From assembly GCA_023678885.1 (NCBI GenBank), contig CM043009.1, positions 13,447,117 to 13,511,116 on the forward strand: DNA of 64,000 nucleotides, in the 5' to 3' direction. Of the stretch, positions 35,136 through 49,090 are shown in pieces. The stretch's first letter is position 1, and each line of letters begins with the position of its first letter. The notes beneath the pieces are model-generated. The model saw only the letters and a program-made list of their open reading frames with translations, was not told the DNA's origin and searched no databases. A program made the position numbers and the translations under genes. Source of the DNA: Pogostemon cablin (lineage: Eukaryota > Streptophyta > Magnoliopsida > Lamiales > Lamiaceae).

Positions 35136-36403
35136 ATCCAATCCAGTGTGATCAAGATAGGTGCAGTAATAAGCGCCTCCTTCAAAACCTGAGAAGCTGT
35201 TAGACATTCTTTATCAAAAACAAAAGGAACATTCTTTTCAAGCAAATGAGATAAGGGCTTGGAGTATTTTGAGAAGTCCTTGATAAATCTTCTATAAAAA
35301 CCAGCGTGTCCAAGGAAGGACCGCACTCCTCGTTCATTAGTCGGTGGTGGAAGCTTCTCAATTGCCACCACTTTTGCTCTATCTACCTGCAATCCTTTGA
35401 CAGAAACATGATGCCCAAGAATAATCCCATCTCTTACCATGAAGTGGCAGTTCTCCCAATTCAAGACAAGATTAGTTTCTTGACATCTTTTCAACACAGT
35501 AGCAAGGTTAGATAAACAAATATCAAAAGAGGAACCAAATACAGAAAAATCATCCATAAACACCTCCATGATCTTTTCTATCAACCCATCAAATATAGCC
35601 ATCATGCAGCGTTGAAAAGTAGCAGACGCATTACATAATCCAAAAGGTATTTTTCTAAAAGCGAAGGTTCCATAAGGGCAAGTAAAAGTAGTCTTTTCCT
35701 GATCCTCGGGAACAATCATTATTTGATTATAACCTGAGTACCCATCCATGAAACAATAAAACTTATACCCTGCGAGACGATCAAGCATTTGATCCATGAA
35801 AGGAAGAGGAAAATGGTCTTTGCATGTATTTTCATTTAGTTTCCTATAATCAGTACACACAAGCCATCCCGTTGGAATCCTAGTGGCTATTGCTTCTCCA
35901 TCTTCAGCTTTCATAATAGTTATGCCCCCCTTCTTAGCTACAACATGCAATGAACTCACATGGGGACTATCACTTATTGGATAAATAATTCCAGCATCTA
36001 ACCACACTAGGATTTGCTTCCTAATCACATCTTGAATCACGGGATTCATCCTCCGCTGGTTTTGGATACTACTCTTAGTCTCATCAATTAACCTTATTTT
36101 ATGCATGCAATATGAAGGATTAATGCCTTTCAAATCATCAAGAGACCACCCAATTGCAGACTTGTACTTCCTAAGCATATCTAACAACTCTTCAAGTTGA
36201 TCATCATTAAGAGAAGAAGATATAAATACCGGATATTCTTCATTGTCACTAAGATAGGCATACTTCAAATGCTCCGGCAAAGGTTTCAGCTCCTCTTTCT
36301 TTTCTTCTTTTGGAGTGCTTTCTCTATCCAATGACAAGTACTTCCTAGTCCACTTTACTTCTTCAACTTTAGTTCTTTCCGATTCAAACCTGTCATCACC
36401 CAA
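35099..36403 (-). pseudogene. Gypsy-A reverse transcriptase
   Basis: The open frame is 434 codons. It includes VVAKKGGITIM, a TDYRKLN motif, LPFMDQMLDRLAG, YSGYNQI, FGLCNASATFQRCM and the catalytic EVFMDDFSVFG (FMDD, a normal variant in this lineage), then the thumb region SFLGHAGFYRRFI. This is the best-preserved domain of the window. It shares its frame with the protease (36482-37303), separated by a single TAG at 36482. The C-terminal end (ISLLYLCVMQVM) is a frameshift product that should read on into RNase H. Confidence 0.92.
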
Positions 36404-36481
36404 AGCAAGTAAGTTTTCAAGATATTCAATACATACCTCATTGGAGAGATCGTCAAGCTCCGTAGTGGGATAAGTAAGAGA

Positions 36482-37303
36482 CTACATCAAGCATGTCTCA
36501 AGAGGGTCTTTAGACAGGATCAAAGGCATATCTTCCTTTACAATCTCCTCCACCATATCAATACTATGACATTGTGACTCCATAGGCTTTTTCATCGCTT
36601 TGTCAAGGTTGAATAGGACCTCTTTGTTATCCATCCGCAACCTGAGCTCTCCCTTTTGAACATCAATCATGGCCCCCGCAGTAGCAAGGAAAGGTCTCCC
36701 TAAGATAAGAGGGATATTATCCTTGTCATCTTCCATCTCCAATACAAGAAAATCTACAGGAAAGACTAGTGTTTCCACTTTGACAAGAACGTCTTCAATG
36801 ATACCCTTCGGAAAAGTCATTGACCTATCCGACAATTGTAGGGCAATCATTGTAGGAGATAACTTCCCCAAACCGAGCCTTTGAAAGATAGACAATGGCA
36901 TCAAATTGATGCTTGCCCCAAGATCGCACTGGGCTCGTCGTGCCGGCCCTTTTCCAATCTCACACAAGATAGTGAAGCTTTCCGGATCCTTCATCTTCTG
37001 TGGCAGCTTCTTTTGGATAATCGAGCTACAATTTTCAGATAGGTTCACCGCCTTAACTTCGTTCAAGCTTCTCTTTTTCAATAGTATATCCTTAAGGAAT
37101 CGGGCATAGTACGACATCTCCAATATTGTCTCAGAGAAAGGAATGCTCAAATTTATCTTATTCATGATATTTGAAAACCTCTTGAACTTCTCTTCCAATT
37201 CCTTCTTAACTAGCTTATAAGGAAAAGGCGGGGGTATCTTTGTTTTGGGAATACCCCATTCATCACGCTCGACCTTCTCCACTTTATCCTTTTCGGCTCT
37301 CAA
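36482..37303 (-). pseudogene. Gypsy-A protease region
   Basis: The frame is 273 codons. The aspartic protease core starts at CDLGASINLMPLSIF, where the family's active site is DLGAS, followed by the flap-like region and IILGRPFLATAGAMIDV-type text (here PLILGRPFLATAGAMIDV). The N-terminal part contains KIPPPFPYKL and LKDILLKK, typical of Athila polyproteins between gag and protease. The first Met used here may be internal, because the frame upstream crosses a hairpin array. Confidence 0.9.
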
Positions 37304-37421
37304 CCTCTTGGCTCTTTCCCACTTCTTCTCTGCTATGATCTCAGTATTTGCTCATTTAGAATCAATTGAGTAATGTTCACATCTCTAGGAGTGTTCGGTG
37401 AAGAACCAGGTGCTGAACGGG

Positions 37422-37830
37422 ACAATTCGACCTGGATTCGACTAGATGCCCTGGTCAAATTGGGTACGTAGTGGTCGAATTACGTACCTGGAACTCTATT
37501 TTCACCCTGTATGTTTGATTCGACCTCAATTCAACCTGTAGGCCTGGTCGAATTGAATGGCTGCTGGTCGAATCTGGCTCCTAATGAAACAGAGTGCTCC
37601 TGATGGTGTAATTCGACCTAGATTCGACCAGAGGGTCTGGTCGAATTGAATTCCCTCTGGTTGAATTGACTCTCTGTAAGATTTTTGCCCTCTGATTCGA
37701 CCTGAATTCGACCTGTGCTCTCCGATTCGACCTGAATTCGACCTATGGGCTTGGTCAAATTTGATTTATACTAGTCGAATTAGGCTTCCAAACCACGTCC
37801 AGTAGACTCATTCGACCTCCCCTGCTGAAT
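37422..37830. repeat. AATTCGACC/GGTCGAATT hairpin array at the Gypsy-A gag-protease junction
   Basis: About five compound units. One visible unit at 37617-37675 contains ATTCGACC, GATTCGACCAGA, TCTGGTCGAATTG and TGGTTGAATTG. The spacer CTCTGTAAGATTTTTGCCC follows. It interrupts what would otherwise be continuous gag-pro coding sequence. Confidence 0.88.
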
Positions 37831-39411
37831 TTGACTTGTGCTCTCGATGTCTCCAATTTTGATCCCGGCCTCATTGTTCCTTCATACTGTGTTCCGGACC
37901 TCAATGTGATAGCGTTGCTGGACTTTGGATTCTCAATACTTTGTGATGGAAACTTCCCTTTCTCAATAGTTTGAGTTAGCTTATTGACACTTCCTGCCAT
38001 CTCACCCATCAACAATATGAGGTCCTTCATTTGCTTGGATAATTCATCATGGTTTGCATCAATCTTTTTCTCTAACTTGGCCACTCCTGCATCATTCATT
38101 GTCATGTACCTGTTCAACATATCCTCAAAACTTGGCTTTCCTTCTTCCACTTTAGCACCCGGACCAACACCCATAGGAGCTTGCATCGCATTGTTAGGAT
38201 TACTTCATGAAAATTCTGGCCTTCTAGGCTGTTGATAATTAACTGGGGTACCACGATTATTGTAGTTCCACTAATAATTCTGGTTGCCCTGATTTTTAAA
38301 CCTCGTCCCTTGGATACTTTGGCCCATAGCATAGTTTGCTTCTTCTATCACCTCTTGGATCGTTCCATCCTTCGTTACTTCCTGTTGCATGGTTGGTATG
38401 CGCTGAGATATATCAGTGATTTGCTTTTGTTGAGACTCAAGTAGCTTGTTGATATTGGACAAGCTAGAGACGATCTCATCTTTTCTACATGTTTTCACCA
38501 TAGTATGCTCAACCTTAGCTACTTTTCCAAGGACGTAATTGCCTCTCACTCTATCAGTTGGCCAATCTCTTGAGTTCATCAAATATCTTCAAAGAGTTTC
38601 TCGGCCTCTACGGATGACTTGGTAAGCAATGCTCCATTAGAAGAAGCATCCAATAACACACGAGAATCACAGTCCAATCCATTGTAGAATATGCTGATAT
38701 ATTGAGCTTTAGATAGCCCATGTTGAGGACACTTACGAAGCATGTCCTTGAATCTGTCCCAAGCTTTATGAAACTTCTCTCCACTACCAATAGCAAATTG
38801 GTTAATGTCTTGCTTCATCTTAAACACCTTTGAAGGTGGCATGTATCTTTCCAAGAACTTTAACTTCAATTGCTCCCAATTAGTGTATTCAGCTTCATTA
38901 ATAGTATCGTACCAATCTCTCGCCCTTTCAGAAAGCGAGAATTTAAACAAGAAGATCTTCCTAGCATCTTCATGATCTCCTACATCTCTTTGAGTACTTG
39001 CATACCCCAAGAACTTGTTTAGATGCTGCTGTGGATCCTCGAAAGTCCCTCCTGCAAAGGAGTTCCTTTCTATCATACTAATAAGAGCGCGGTGAAGATC
39101 GAAGCTTATATTAGCCCCCCTTGCTCCTTGAAGCCCAAAGTTTCCAGCCCCGTAATTCTTGAAGACTTCAGGATGTCCAGATTGTCCAGATTTGCCACTT
39201 CTTTGGCCATGTCGACTTCCTCTACTGCTGCGTTTGGATCAACTACAGTTTCAGTCGCTTTCGAGTTCGATTTGTCCACTTCAACTCCAAAATTCAGAGT
39301 TGTAGTTGGTTCTTCTTTCTTTCTTTGAATCTTACTCTTCTTCTTCTTTGTTGATGCTTCGATCTCCGGATTGAAAGTTGCTAACTTTCCAACCTTTGAT
39401 CTAGTAAGCAT
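37755..39411 (-). pseudogene. Gypsy-A gag, broken
   Basis: Gag forms the particle that packages element RNA. The start at ATG 39411 (MLTRSK) matches Gypsy-B and Gypsy-C. Pieces: 39106-39411 (basic N-terminus), 38579-39076 (capsid: EDPQQHLNKFLGYA, FKFSLSERARDWYDTI, FLERYMPPSKVFKMKQDINQ, RKCPQHGLSKAQYISIFYNG), 38271-38582 and 37755-38186 (SNAITLRSGTQYEG). A one-base loss at about 38580 breaks the frame after LFEDI. Gln-to-stop and Trp-to-stop changes occur near 38275 and 38205. I see no CCHC knuckle; an Arg/Gly/Asn/Gln-rich stretch is in its place. Confidence 0.9.
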
Positions 39412-39500
39412 GTACCTGAAACGATTAAGAGTTAGAACATAAAACACGAATCAAAATAGTAATAATAAAACTAGAAATAATAAAAATATGAAAATAAAAA

Positions 39501-39518
39501 CCCGGCAACGGCACCAAG
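39501..39518 (-). promoter_or_regulatory. Gypsy-A primer binding site
   Basis: On the minus strand TGGTGCCGTTGCCGGG, 5-6 bases after the LTR end, matching the Athila-type site with one change (GGTGCC for GGCGCC). Confidence 0.85.
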
Positions 39519-39522
39519 AACG

Positions 39523-41437
39523 TGATTGATCGTTTTCTCAACGCACAATTAATCCCCAAGTATGAAGGATATCAATTGTAGTCTCGAAAGGTAATCAAGT
39601 GAATATCGAACCCAAAGGACGGATAATATCAATTTAATTATATTCTAGTATATTAAGACTATATTGGAAAATATGATGATGTGATTTGTGATTAAGTAAC
39701 AAATAATTATGAAATAACAAGTAAAATAAATAACAGCAAAGATAATGGAGTTGTGATCAAATAAGAAAGTAGGTAGTTTTATAGATTATCCAGTTTCACT
39801 TATTAATTCATCTTCCGTAAGACGGTATCCGACTCTATCTTGTAGTTTATGGACGCATCACTAAACCATGCAAATTCACTCTATAGACACAAGTAAACAT
39901 GTGTATGCCACGTGTGAATATCCTCGGAGCAAGAGATATAATTCACCCCCCTTTCTAAGTACTATCAATATCAATTATTTCCCATGCACTTAGTACTCTA
40001 ACCCGATATGATCTCCCTTTATAGGTACTATGAAGTTATACTCTTTATCCTACTTATTAACCCGAATATGATTCAATTAACAAGTATTCATATAAGATAG
40101 TTCTAATAAGACTTCGGAATCCATTCACTTGAATTATAACCTAAAACCCTGCTCAGCAGTGAACGCACTCAATCAATAATCAAGTTATGTATTCAGACTC
40201 TACATAACAGTTAATGATGCACAAAACAACAGTGAGTATGGATTAAAAATGCACAATCTTATACAAAATAAACCACAAGTAGTATTGTATGGAGTTTACA
40301 CATGAAAGATAATTTAACTCATGAAACCTTCATAATCCTAGAACTACCAAAGAAGCTCTACTCCATGATTGATCTATGAACAATCATGGTTAATTGAAAT
40401 GATCTTACTTGAAGCTCCATGAATCTCTAGCAGAACAAGGTTGAAATGATCTTACTTGAATCTCCATGTTCACCATCCTCCTCCTCATCTTCTTGCTGGT
40501 TTGCAGCCTACTTCTTGCTACTTGCTGCCCATTGTAGCTTGTTGCTCTTGCAGCACCTCCCTGCTGCACCTCTACACATTTTTTCTCTATTGTCCCCTTT
40601 CTTCTTGCAGCTGTCTCCCTTTTATTCTTGCTGCCAAATGCAGCTCCATATGCAGCTACTCCTCTTTATTTGTTGTCCATATTGCTCCTCTATCCTTTGT
40701 CCCCTCTTTTGTACTATCTTTGCAGCTCCTTTCTAACTCTCCTCCTTGTTTTCTATGCTTTAGGAATCTATTGTATGTTATGTCCTTCATGTGTTCCATG
40801 TGGATTGTGCACTACTTTCTCACTTGCTCATGTGTGCACTACTTTCCCAATAGCTCATGAGTGCCACGTAGATTGTGAACTTAATAAACAGGTCGAATTC
40901 TCTTCTCCCAGGTCAAATTGAATATCGAATCAACCTATTGTAAGTCCCAGATGCTCAATTCGACCAACCAAACAGGTCGAATTGATTTCTCCAGGTCGAA
41001 TAGGAAGTCGAATTGGCAATTCGACCTTGATTCGACCTAATGACTAAGTTGAATTGGAGTGACGAGGTCGAATTGGCATCTCCGCCAATCAATTCGTCCT
41101 TGATTCGACCTGATGCTCAGGTCGAATTCCCTTGTCGAGGTCGAATCCACCTTCTGCTCGTGTCCTACCTTCAATTCGACCAGTAGGCCTGGTCAAATTG
41201 ACCTCCTTTTGGTCGAATTAGACTCCGGCTTCGCCCATACGGATGGCTTCGATTTCCTTTCTTCAGTTTCCAACACTTCCATTCCGATTTCCTGTGAAAA
41301 ACTACTCAAAACGAATTCAATAACAACTAATTCATGACTTAACACAATATATATTAGTTTACAACCAATTACAACCTTTAAACACTTCATAATAGCATAA
41401 ATTTAGGCGCAAGATTCGTGAATTTACACACTCATCA
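39523..41437 (-). mobile_element. Gypsy-A 5' LTR
   Basis: The LTR is 1915 bp, TGATTGATCG...ACTCATCA on the plus strand. It is collinear with the 3' LTR (10669-11881 plus 20106-20765), with about 5 % difference in the parts I compared. No clear TATA box found. The minus-strand U3 holds the hairpin array. Confidence 0.92.
40890..41225. repeat. AATTCGACC/GGTCGAATT hairpin array, Gypsy-A 5' LTR
   Basis: Counterpart of 20264-20560, with the same order of words and several base changes (for example an extra unit start near 40892). Confidence 0.88.
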
Positions 41438-42287
41438 GTGAACCATTAGGGTTCCATACGTTCCTAATTCAGTGGAAGCAAAAAACCAAAGAAACGTATT
41501 ACCTTTCACCAGGGTATGCTTAAGAAGATGGATTCTCGCTGCAGTCTCACCGTTTTGGGCATAACTCTCTCATCCCATCTCAAAATTGAGTGATCTAAAT
41601 GCCAAAACGATTCTCTCTTTCGTGCTTTTCGTCAGTATATCACACATCCTGATCTATGTCTGTATGAATTTATAATAATCGTACAAGTTAGCGGACAACA
41701 ACAGCAAATAACCTTCCGGTCTTTTGTTGTATTACCAAGTCCAATCTCGATGTCGTGTGGGCGACGATCCTCGAGATCTTCTCAATCTGTTGTTCTCTAA
41801 CCCCCTTCATAGTGTTAGGCGTGAATTACTTTTCATTTAAGGTTTCTGGACAGCTAAGATGACTTAATATGGGCTACAACAGGGACCAGGAGGATAAATT
41901 AGAGTTAGGCCTCAATTGGGCTTAAGTATTCAAGTTTAGCCCAAAGCTTATACTTAAGTCCAATAATAATAATATATACCACTAAAATATTATTACTGCA
42001 CTACCGTTCTAATCCTATAATTACGTTATGGGCTCCTTCTTATTATGAGCCCGTTAGTCTCCCCATGTTTAAGATATACAATGCCCATTAATTAATTAAG
42101 TTACTGACAACTCCATTAATTAACATCTCATCCGAGAGTAGTACCACTCAACCTTATTATCATTTCGGAATAAATCCATCTGCAGGGTTTACATGATAAT
42201 CCTTATGAACTTCTCAAGGGGATATCATCAATCTATGTCGGACACGGGTTCCTTCTACAATCAACAACACAGCATAGAGACAACACT
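41438..42287 (-). mobile_element. Copia-C 3' LTR, second part
   Basis: It opens with the target repeat GTGAA and continues the Copia LTR (CCATTAGGGTTCCATACG). It is clearly more diverged from Copia-A than Copia-A's own LTRs are from each other. Interrupted at 42287 by the CACTA element. Confidence 0.88.
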
Positions 42288-42313
42288 CACTACAACAAAA
42301 AAGTATTAAGACA
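42288..42313 (+). repeat. CACTA left terminal inverted repeat
   Basis: CACTACAACAAAAAAG followed by TATTAAGACA; the mirror at 47071-47096 has C for T at one position. Confidence 0.93.
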
Positions 42314-42660
42314 ACATATAAAATATGTTGTCCATTAGCTTATTTTAGGGAAAATGCTATGTAGTCAAAGCTCCTGTTGTCTTAGAGTCTATTTATGACT
42401 ACACATATAATGTGTAGTCTTTGTGCGTTTTTCTTAAAAAAGACGCACAAAGAAAACACATTATATGTGTAGTCTTTGTGTGTCTTTTTTTAAAAAAATT
42501 TCGCACAAAGACAACACATTATATATGTTGTCTTTATGCGTCTTTTTAATAAACTCTTTGTTAAATGACAATAAATTATACGTATAGTCTTTGTGCAATT
42601 ATATTCATAATAATTTTTTAAATAACAATTGGTTATATGTGTTGTCTTATTTAGTTAAAA
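42314..42660. repeat. CACTA left subterminal repeats
   Basis: Five or more diverged copies, in both orientations, of AGACAACACATTATATGTGT and AGTCTTTGTGCGTCTTTTT. Related words (ACAAAGACAACATATT, read on the minus strand) occur near the right end at 46985-47030. In CACTA elements such repeats bind the transposase. Confidence 0.8.
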
Positions 42661-42662
42661 TA

Positions 42663-45000
<2,338 letters not shown>

Positions 45001-45207
45001 AAACAATGCTCCACTTAAAATAAAGTGTATAGATGGACATTCAAGCTTCTAAGAAGGGCATAGCAGATTTGCATGGAAGATACAAGGGATATCACTGGTA
45101 AAAGTAGCTTTAAAATATCCCTAAATAAAAGCGGAGAAATGGATGAATAAAAAAGATTTGAAAAGACAGGGCATGCAGTTACTGGGAGAAAGAGGAAAAA
45201 GAGAGAC

Positions 45208-45315
45208 CAGAAGGTTTCCAAGTTGAACAAATGATTCCTGATAGCTGCTCTTGTTGCCCTGGCTACTCCCACAAAACACACAAATCCTCTTAAATTTTGA
45301 TGTAAAAGTATTCAT
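45208..45315 (-). pseudogene. LOG-like: Captured exon 1 of a LOG-type gene
   Basis: LOG enzymes release active cytokinin bases from cytokinin riboside monophosphates in the cytosol. The minus-strand text starts at ATG 45315 and gives 36 residues: MNTFTSKFKRICVFCGSS, then QGNKSSYQESFVQLGNLL. The block FKRICVFCGSS.G..SSY is the conserved LOG N-terminus. At 45207 the frame meets GT in a pyrimidine-rich setting (GTCTCTCTTTTTCC), as at an exon end. The catalytic exons (PGGxGT and the rest) are not present, so it is not functional. Some upstream sequence to about 45369 may be captured 5' UTR. Confidence 0.75.
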
Positions 45316-45639
45316 CCAAGGCCTCACAATCCTAGCTCCTGTAACATCACCAAACATAGATGGGATCAATCTAGGTTAGTAATTAATCACAAATGTATCA
45401 CCAAATATGTTGCTTCATGTCCAAATTCTTGTACCAATAAAAATAAGAATAGATGACATCTAACAATTGGGGAAAAATGAGTAATCCAGAAATGCCACAT
45501 ACTTGCCAATTTCTAGATGGAGAACGAACTCCCATTTAGTGGAAATCTGACAATAATTACTTACAATTAATTGTTTAGAGAAATATGAATAGCAATCAGG
45601 CAATACCTCTTTAAACTCCAAGATTACTATCGCATCCTG

Positions 45640-46460
45640 TAGTGGCCTTCGTCGTTCAATTTTGGAAGCCCTAGCGAAGCATCGAACGGCGGCTGTGGAT
45701 CGCCTCTGGCTAGAGAAAGAGCAATATCTCGTCGGGCACCACCTCTGGTAGTAAGGGAGTTTATGGGTCCTTCGATTTTAGAGCCCTGGCGAAGAATCGG
45801 GCGGTGGATGCTGGCCTTTACTTCAGCACCATCTCATCGGAGGGAACCGAGAGGAGATGTGTTGGCAGAGGAAAATATAGCCACGTATAACACTGGGATA
45901 ATATATGCTTAAACACTCAATAAATATTAAATAACCTAATTATATACGTTATTTATACAAAATCACAAATCTCCCTTTTCAAAAACCTAATTGATACATG
46001 AACAAACACACACAAAACACAGAGGGAGAGTGCGTACTGCTAAATGTTGTCGAATGAAGCGACAATGCAGAAATGGATGATGGTGTTCTTTTTTCTCTTG
46101 AATGGTTGGTTCAGAAGCCCACACTTCTCCACCGCAATCACCCGGGCCTTAATCACGGCAAATTTCCAGGAGGCCCACCGCCACATTCAGCGATGGAATC
46201 ACACCGGTGGTGAGATTGGGCTGGAGGCTGGTGCGGCTCCGTGAGTGCGACGCCGAAAGCGGGGAGCAGGTGCGGTGTCGCGAGCACGAAGCAGATGGAT
46301 GAAAGTGGGAGAGCTCCGACGGACTTAAATGCCGGGAGCTACGAATTTATCGACGTTCTTCGTCTGGAAATCTCTGCGAGGTATCTCATCGATTTTGATT
46401 TCGCGGTGGAGTTAGAGATCGTGGGAGCATTTCATTTCGATTTTGGGAGCTAGGTTCTGC
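45640..46460. other. GC-richer CACTA interior, possible captured host pieces
   Basis: Segments 45640-45870 and 46040-46450 are richer in GC than the rest of the element. Two plus frames (46044-46244, 66 aa; 46241-46453, 70 aa) have no domain I know. The repeated text GGCGAAG(C/A)ATCG...GCGG near 45670-45810 suggests a duplicated fragment. Origin unknown. Confidence 0.45.
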
Positions 46461-47070
46461 GATTTTGGCTTCACTTAGCGTGTTTCTGTTTTGTCTTCAT
46501 TAAATGTCTAAAATATTCCAAGTGTTAATATTTTAGGTTACAACCATGATTTTTATGTTAAAAGGCAAAAAAACATGTTTATGTTTTTTTTTCAATTAAT
46601 TTATTTAAAAAATATTTATTAATATATTATATCGTTTATAATAACTTTTTTATAAACATCACTAAGGTATTTATAAATTTCATGAGCACCCTATCCTCAA
46701 GTATTGCATAATTTTTTTTAATAAAAATATTTGGAATTTTGAATCTTTAATTTTATAATTTTTTTAAAATTTGTTTTATATTTAATTAAAATAAAAAAAT
46801 TTACTATTATATAGTATTTAATGTTTAATTAGTATTAAAAAATCGCAAATATATGATTAACAACATATTCAAATTATATATGTTATTTCAAAATTAATTA
46901 ATTAGAAAATACATTATATTATACACAAGATGTATTGTCATATAGTATATATTTATTGAAAAAAAATTATAACAACAATTTAAGAAAACATATATTGTCA
47001 AATATGTTGTCTTTGTGTGTAAAAAAAATACGATAACACATATTTCTTATCTATGTAGTCTATTTACTGG

Positions 47071-47096
47071 TGTCTTAATGCTTTTTTGTTGTAGTG
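47071..47096 (-). repeat. CACTA right terminal inverted repeat
   Basis: TGTCTTAATGCTTTTTTG then TTGTAGTG; reverse complement of the left end with one mismatch. Confidence 0.93.
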
Positions 47097-47600
47097 ACTA
47101 TTTTCACCGAGTTTGTTGATTTAATTACATGTAAATCTCACCCATTGATGAATCAAAGAAATACATAATACCCTACGTGTCGAGGTTATTGTATAGGGAT
47201 TAAGAGCACAAACATCCATAATATCTGAGATCAATTTCTTCTATAAGTCAGTATAAGTAGAACGATCTCAAGTGGTCATGCTCAATACACACAAAGCATA
47301 CTAATGAGATTCTATAGTCAAGACAAACTAATACCAAATCACACAATAATCATCCCGATAGAGAGTTTCCGTCTTTCTCGATTGTGAGCATCTGTTTATA
47401 CTTTATAAGGAAACCGATAATATAATCTTTCGTGTATTGTCGCACAACATATTATCTACAGTATAAAGTAAGTGGACTATTACATCGTACATATAAATAA
47501 ATTATAAGACGCAATCATTCGATCATATGATTCTCATTTCAAATAAATTGTTATAACATTGTTCATACAAAAAGCTAGACTTTTAGTATACAATCCAACA
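47097..47600 (-). mobile_element. Copia-C 3' LTR, third part
   Basis: It resumes with the target repeat ACT and CACCGAGTTTGTTGATTTAAT as in the other Copia LTRs, ends CAATCCAACA at 47600, and is followed by a polypurine tract (AACTGGGAGAT on the minus strand, one change from Copia-A). Confidence 0.88.
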
Positions 47601-49090
47601 ATCTCCCAGTTATACTAAAAGACTATGCTGTCATGTCTTCTGCCATACATCTGACTCTCACTCCCACTACACGACCATCAATAGATCTCGCTTTGAGGTC
47701 CTTGTAAATGGATTTACTAGGTTATCATCCGATGCAATCTAGGCGACAACAACCTTCCCCTCATCATACGATTTCTCGTAACAGGTGGTACCCGCGCTCC
47801 ATGTGTTTAATTGCCTTATGGACTCGTGATTCCTTCAAGTTTGCAAATGCACTATTATCATCAAAATAAATTGTGATAACCTTAGGCAAACTCAGAAACA
47901 CTTCAAAGTCTATCATAAAGTTTTTAGAGTCATACAGATACTTTGGCTGCCTCGTATGCTCCAATTTATCATCTTTCCATGATGGAGTCCGGAGTCTGAA
48001 ATATATTTCTATATAACACTCCTCCACATTATGGCTCTACTTCCTAAAATTAAACACATAACCTTCGAGGTGGATTTACTGCCCTCCCTATCTGATTTGA
48101 TAAAATCTAAATCTATGTAACCCCTAAGAAACAGTGAATCTATCCGGTAAGCCCACACATAGTGTCTAGTCCTTTTCAGGTACTTCAAAATTATGTGTTA
48201 CCACAGTTCAACATTCTTATTTCGGGTTACCTTGATACCCACTGTTCATGCTTTCGGCAAAATAGATATCCATTCTCGTGCATAACATTCCTTAGATTAA
48301 GCTTCCTTATTCACCGAAGCATAAGGAACCGCTTTCATCACCTTTATCTTCTTTTTGTGTCTTAAGACACATTTCCTTAGATAAAGTCACATGCTAAAAC
48401 GAGTAAGGATCGTATCATCTCATGAAGCTTGAGACAAGCATAACATCCTTTCTTATGATCCTTATTACCGTGATCAAAAGGATATTTTTTTGCTCCTCTT
48501 AAGTCCTTCATCTCATACCACTTTATCAACCATACCCATACGTCCGATAATATTATTTCATTATCTCCAATGAGCAATATATCATCTACATACAGTATAA
48601 GAAATACCACCACGTTTTGATCACTCTTTTCAATACACAAGACACATCCGCGCATTGAATAAATCCATATGCCTGGATTTCCTCATCAAAACGGATGTTT
48701 CATGAACTTGAAGCTTGATTTAGTCCATCGATGGACACTTTTAAGCTTACTATCACAATGCTCTTAGCCCTTTGCAATGAATCACTCTGGTCGCTTCACA
48801 TAGATATTTTCCTCAAGACTTCCAATCAGGAGAGCTGTCTTGACATCTATTTGCTATCCCTCATATTTCATATGAGTAGCAACAGATAAAATAGTCCGGA
48901 TCAATATAGGCAAAGCTATCGGCGAACAGGTTTCCTCATAATCAAACCTTTTTTTTTCTGATTATACTTTTAGCAACAAGCTTTGCTTCCAAGATTTTAA
49001 CCTTACCGTATGATCCTCTTTTATTTTGTATGACTACTTCCAATGGCTTTTACACCATTTAGTGGTCCTACAAGCTCCCAGACATGATTT
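47601..49090 (-). pseudogene. Copia-C RNase H and reverse transcriptase remnants
   Basis: The frame 47764-48027 is the RNase H end (NLKESRVHKAIKHMERGYH). The frame 48377-48655 carries the RT catalytic site in full, VVFLILYVDDILLIGD, followed by WLIKWYEMKDLRGAK. So the YVDD aspartates lost in Copia-A and Copia-B are kept here, though other stops make this copy inactive too. Confidence 0.8.

Larger units (their letters stand above)
10669..41437 (-). mobile_element. Gypsy-A: Athila-type LTR retrotransposon, full length but interrupted
   Basis: It spans 30.8 kb here only because two Copia elements (8.2 and 8.1 kb) sit inside; its own length is about 14.5 kb. The target duplication GTGAA is at 10664-10668 and 41438-41442. 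Order on the minus strand: 5' LTR, primer site, gag, protease, RT, RNase H, integrase, an extra ORF after integrase, a long non-coding 3' leader, polypurine tract, 3' LTR. The extra ORF, the NAITLRSG tract in gag and the DLGAS protease place it in the Athila lineage. Coding regions carry many stops and frameshifts, so this copy is dead. Confidence 0.92.

Noticed and set aside
36482..36484. Single TAG between protease and RT of Gypsy-A as programmed readthrough
   Set aside because: Gypsy-B has a GAG codon at the matching place, so the stop looks like a mutation of this copy.
45030..45110. Plus-strand reading ASKKGIADLHGRYKGYHW near the LOG exon
   Set aside because: Short, without splice support, and on the opposite strand from the LOG piece; I could not link it to a family.
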